From Acetobacterium sp. (GTDB taxonomy: Bacteria; Bacillota; Clostridia; Eubacteriales; Eubacteriaceae): a DNA stretch of 9,031 nucleotides. Under the pieces are notes generated by a model that saw only the letters and a program-made list of their open reading frames with translations, was not told where the DNA came from and did not search any database. Position 1 is the stretch's first letter. Every line of letters starts with the position of its first letter. The stretch is from contig JAKLQL010000394.1 of the NCBI GenBank assembly GCA_022013395.1, positions 1 through 9,031 on the forward strand, written 5' to 3'. A program made the position numbers and the translations under genes. This document shows positions 8,173 through 9,031 of this stretch, piece by piece.

Positions 8173-8791
8173 TTAACTCCCCCCTGTTTTCCATGAACGC
8201 ATTCAATGTCATCCCAATGTATTTATAATTTGTAGTGATTAAATTCTCGACGGTGAAGTCACAGTAAATAAGCCGCTCTGAATCTTCAACAATCATTCCG
8301 CCGATCGATTCCTTTGTTAGCTTGCGGTATTCCACCGTATAATCCGCAAGGTTATTTTTAAATAATTCTTTGAGTTGAATCAGATCCTGGTTATTGATAA
8401 AGACAATCAGTTGTTTTTTATCGCCAAAAATCTCCGGAATGCTCTTGATGCAATCGCCAAGATACTTACTGTAAACCGCTGTCGTTAAAAATTCTTTTGC
8501 TTTTGTCTGAATTAGTTGATTAAAATCCAATAAAATTCGATTTCGTTCTTCCAGTTCCAGGGTTTTGGCTTTGTTTTTTCCTTCCGCCAAAATTTTATTC
8601 CGGTCACGAAAGATCGAGCGACTGTTACGATTTTCGAGGGCCTTTTTTTCTTTGGTGATCCTTTCCTGAAATGCCGCGATCTGTTCGGCCTTTTTGTTCT
8701 TTGCTTCAGTCATTATTTTTAGCCCATTTTTTCGCTCTTTACTTAATAGTGATTGGGTAAAAACCTGGAGTTTTTCTTCTATTGAAATCAT
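8123..8791 (-). CDS. ntpE: A/V-type ATPase subunit E (peripheral stalk), C terminus in question
   Basis: Subunit E pairs with subunit G or its equivalent in the peripheral stalk that holds the A3B3 head against the membrane part. As written it has 222 residues. The N-terminal half (about 1-100) is a long, highly charged Lys/Glu-rich helix. The C-terminal half is the globular head-binding domain with IGGMIVEDSERLIYCDFT (163-180), a conserved E motif, and a last helix NYKYIGMTLNAFM (188-200). The ATG at 8791 overlaps the F stop as ATGA, with AAGGA 9 nt upstream. After residue 204 the frame continues for 18 hydrophilic residues across the start of A. This tail begins at a run of six G's (8179-8184). 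One G fewer would stop E at residue 205 directly against the A start codon, so the tail may be an artefact or a slippage product. Confidence 0.88.
   Translation of the reverse strand: MISIEEKLQVFTQSLLSKERKNGLKIMTEAKNKKAEQIAAFQERITKEKKALENRNSRSIFRDRNKILAEGKNKAKTLELEERNRILLDFNQLIQTKAKEFLTTAVYSKYLGDCIKSIPEIFGDKKQLIVFINNQDLIQLKELFKNNLADYTVEYRKLTKESIGGMIVEDSERLIYCDFTVENLITTNYKYIGMTLNAFMENRGELNDGDRAESSKRNHFID
8177..8185 (-). promoter_or_regulatory. G-rich ribosome binding site of subunit A inside subunit E
   Basis: On the minus strand AGGGGGGAG runs from 8185 to 8177 and is followed by TTAA and the ATG of subunit A at 8172. It is a strong purine-rich site with short (4 nt) spacing and lies within the coding frame of E. 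The same six G's form the homopolymer where the E frame becomes doubtful. Confidence 0.75.
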
Positions 8792-9031
8792 TTAATCACA
8801 TCCTTCAATCCTACCGATTCTTTGATATATCGGGTAATCATACCTTCACTTCTTGCATAGCCATAGCGATCTGGGATAACTGTGATCAGGGGGGTAAACT
8901 GTTCCTTCTTGGCTTCGAACACCAACTCTTCAATCATCAGGGATGCTTTTTCAGTTAGAAAGATGATTCCGATTTCTTTGTCTTTAAGCGCTGTTTTAAA
9001 AGCCTTTTCAATTTCGTCTTTTGATTTAATA
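8788..9031 (-). CDS. ntpF: A/V-type ATPase subunit F, 5' truncated by window edge
   Basis: The minus-strand frame starting at base 9030 is open to the TGA at 8790-8788 and gives the last 80 residues of subunit F. F is the small Rossmann-like protein that binds D in the central stalk and is about 100-105 aa in the family, so roughly 20-25 N-terminal residues lie outside the window. Visible features are the strand KEIGIIFLTEKAS, the helix MIEELVFEAKK, and the strand PLITVIPDRYG followed by ARSEGMITRYIKESVGL, a good match to the F C-terminal pattern of an ITVIP-like strand, a turn and a final amphipathic helix. No start codon is in view. Its stop overlaps the E start by four bases (ATGA), indicating coupled translation. 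It could be mistaken for a short hypothetical protein on its own, but its place directly before E, A, B and D supports the assignment. Confidence 0.87.
   Translation of the reverse strand, partial: IKSKDEIEKAFKTALKDKEIGIIFLTEKASLMIEELVFEAKKEQFTPLITVIPDRYGYARSEGMITRYIKESVGLKDVIK

Overview
The window carries two convergent gene blocks from what looks like an anaerobic, moderate-GC Clostridia-type bacterium, possibly Eubacteriaceae and Acetobacterium-like. That placement is an inference from three things: a rotary A/V-type ATPase operon, a phenylacetate-CoA-ligase-like gene paired with a tandem ACT protein, and AGGAGG-type ribosome binding sites. No marker gene in the window fixes the taxonomy.

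The plus-strand block (1-4337) begins with the C-terminal two thirds of an M29-family metallo-aminopeptidase, cut by the window edge. A candidate sigma70-type promoter follows, then a glutaminyl-tRNA synthetase (glnS), a PaaK-type aryl-acid CoA ligase, and a small protein made of two ACT domains. The ligase and ACT genes are tightly coupled, because the ACT gene's ribosome binding site overlaps the ligase stop codon. A strong 12-bp hairpin with T-tracts on both sides (4338-4373) ends this block. It also lies just beyond the end of the opposing operon, so it looks like a shared bidirectional terminator.

The minus-strand block (9031 down to 4371) is part of an A/V-type (Ntp/Atp) rotary ATPase operon. 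In transcription order it holds subunit F (5'-truncated by the window edge), E (peripheral stalk), A (catalytic), B (nucleotide-binding, non-catalytic) and D (central stalk). All junctions are tight: ATGA for F/E, a 50-nt overlap for E/A, 8 nt for A/B and TAATG for B/D. The membrane subunits (I/a, K/c) and the C subunit are not in the window. Since D is followed directly by the terminator, they most likely lie upstream of F, beyond position 9031. Ion specificity (H+ or Na+) cannot be read here because the rotor subunit is missing.

I see no clearly undescribed system. The points most worth a second look are the E/A junction, where a six-G run puts E into a frame that overlaps A by 50 nt although a one-base change either way would give an ordinary junction; the non-canonical KMSKS loop (VGKR) of the glutaminyl-tRNA synthetase; and the ligase-ACT pair downstream of glnS. 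No RNA genes, insertion sequences, CRISPR arrays or long repeats were found, and no gene-free stretch exceeds 100 bases.
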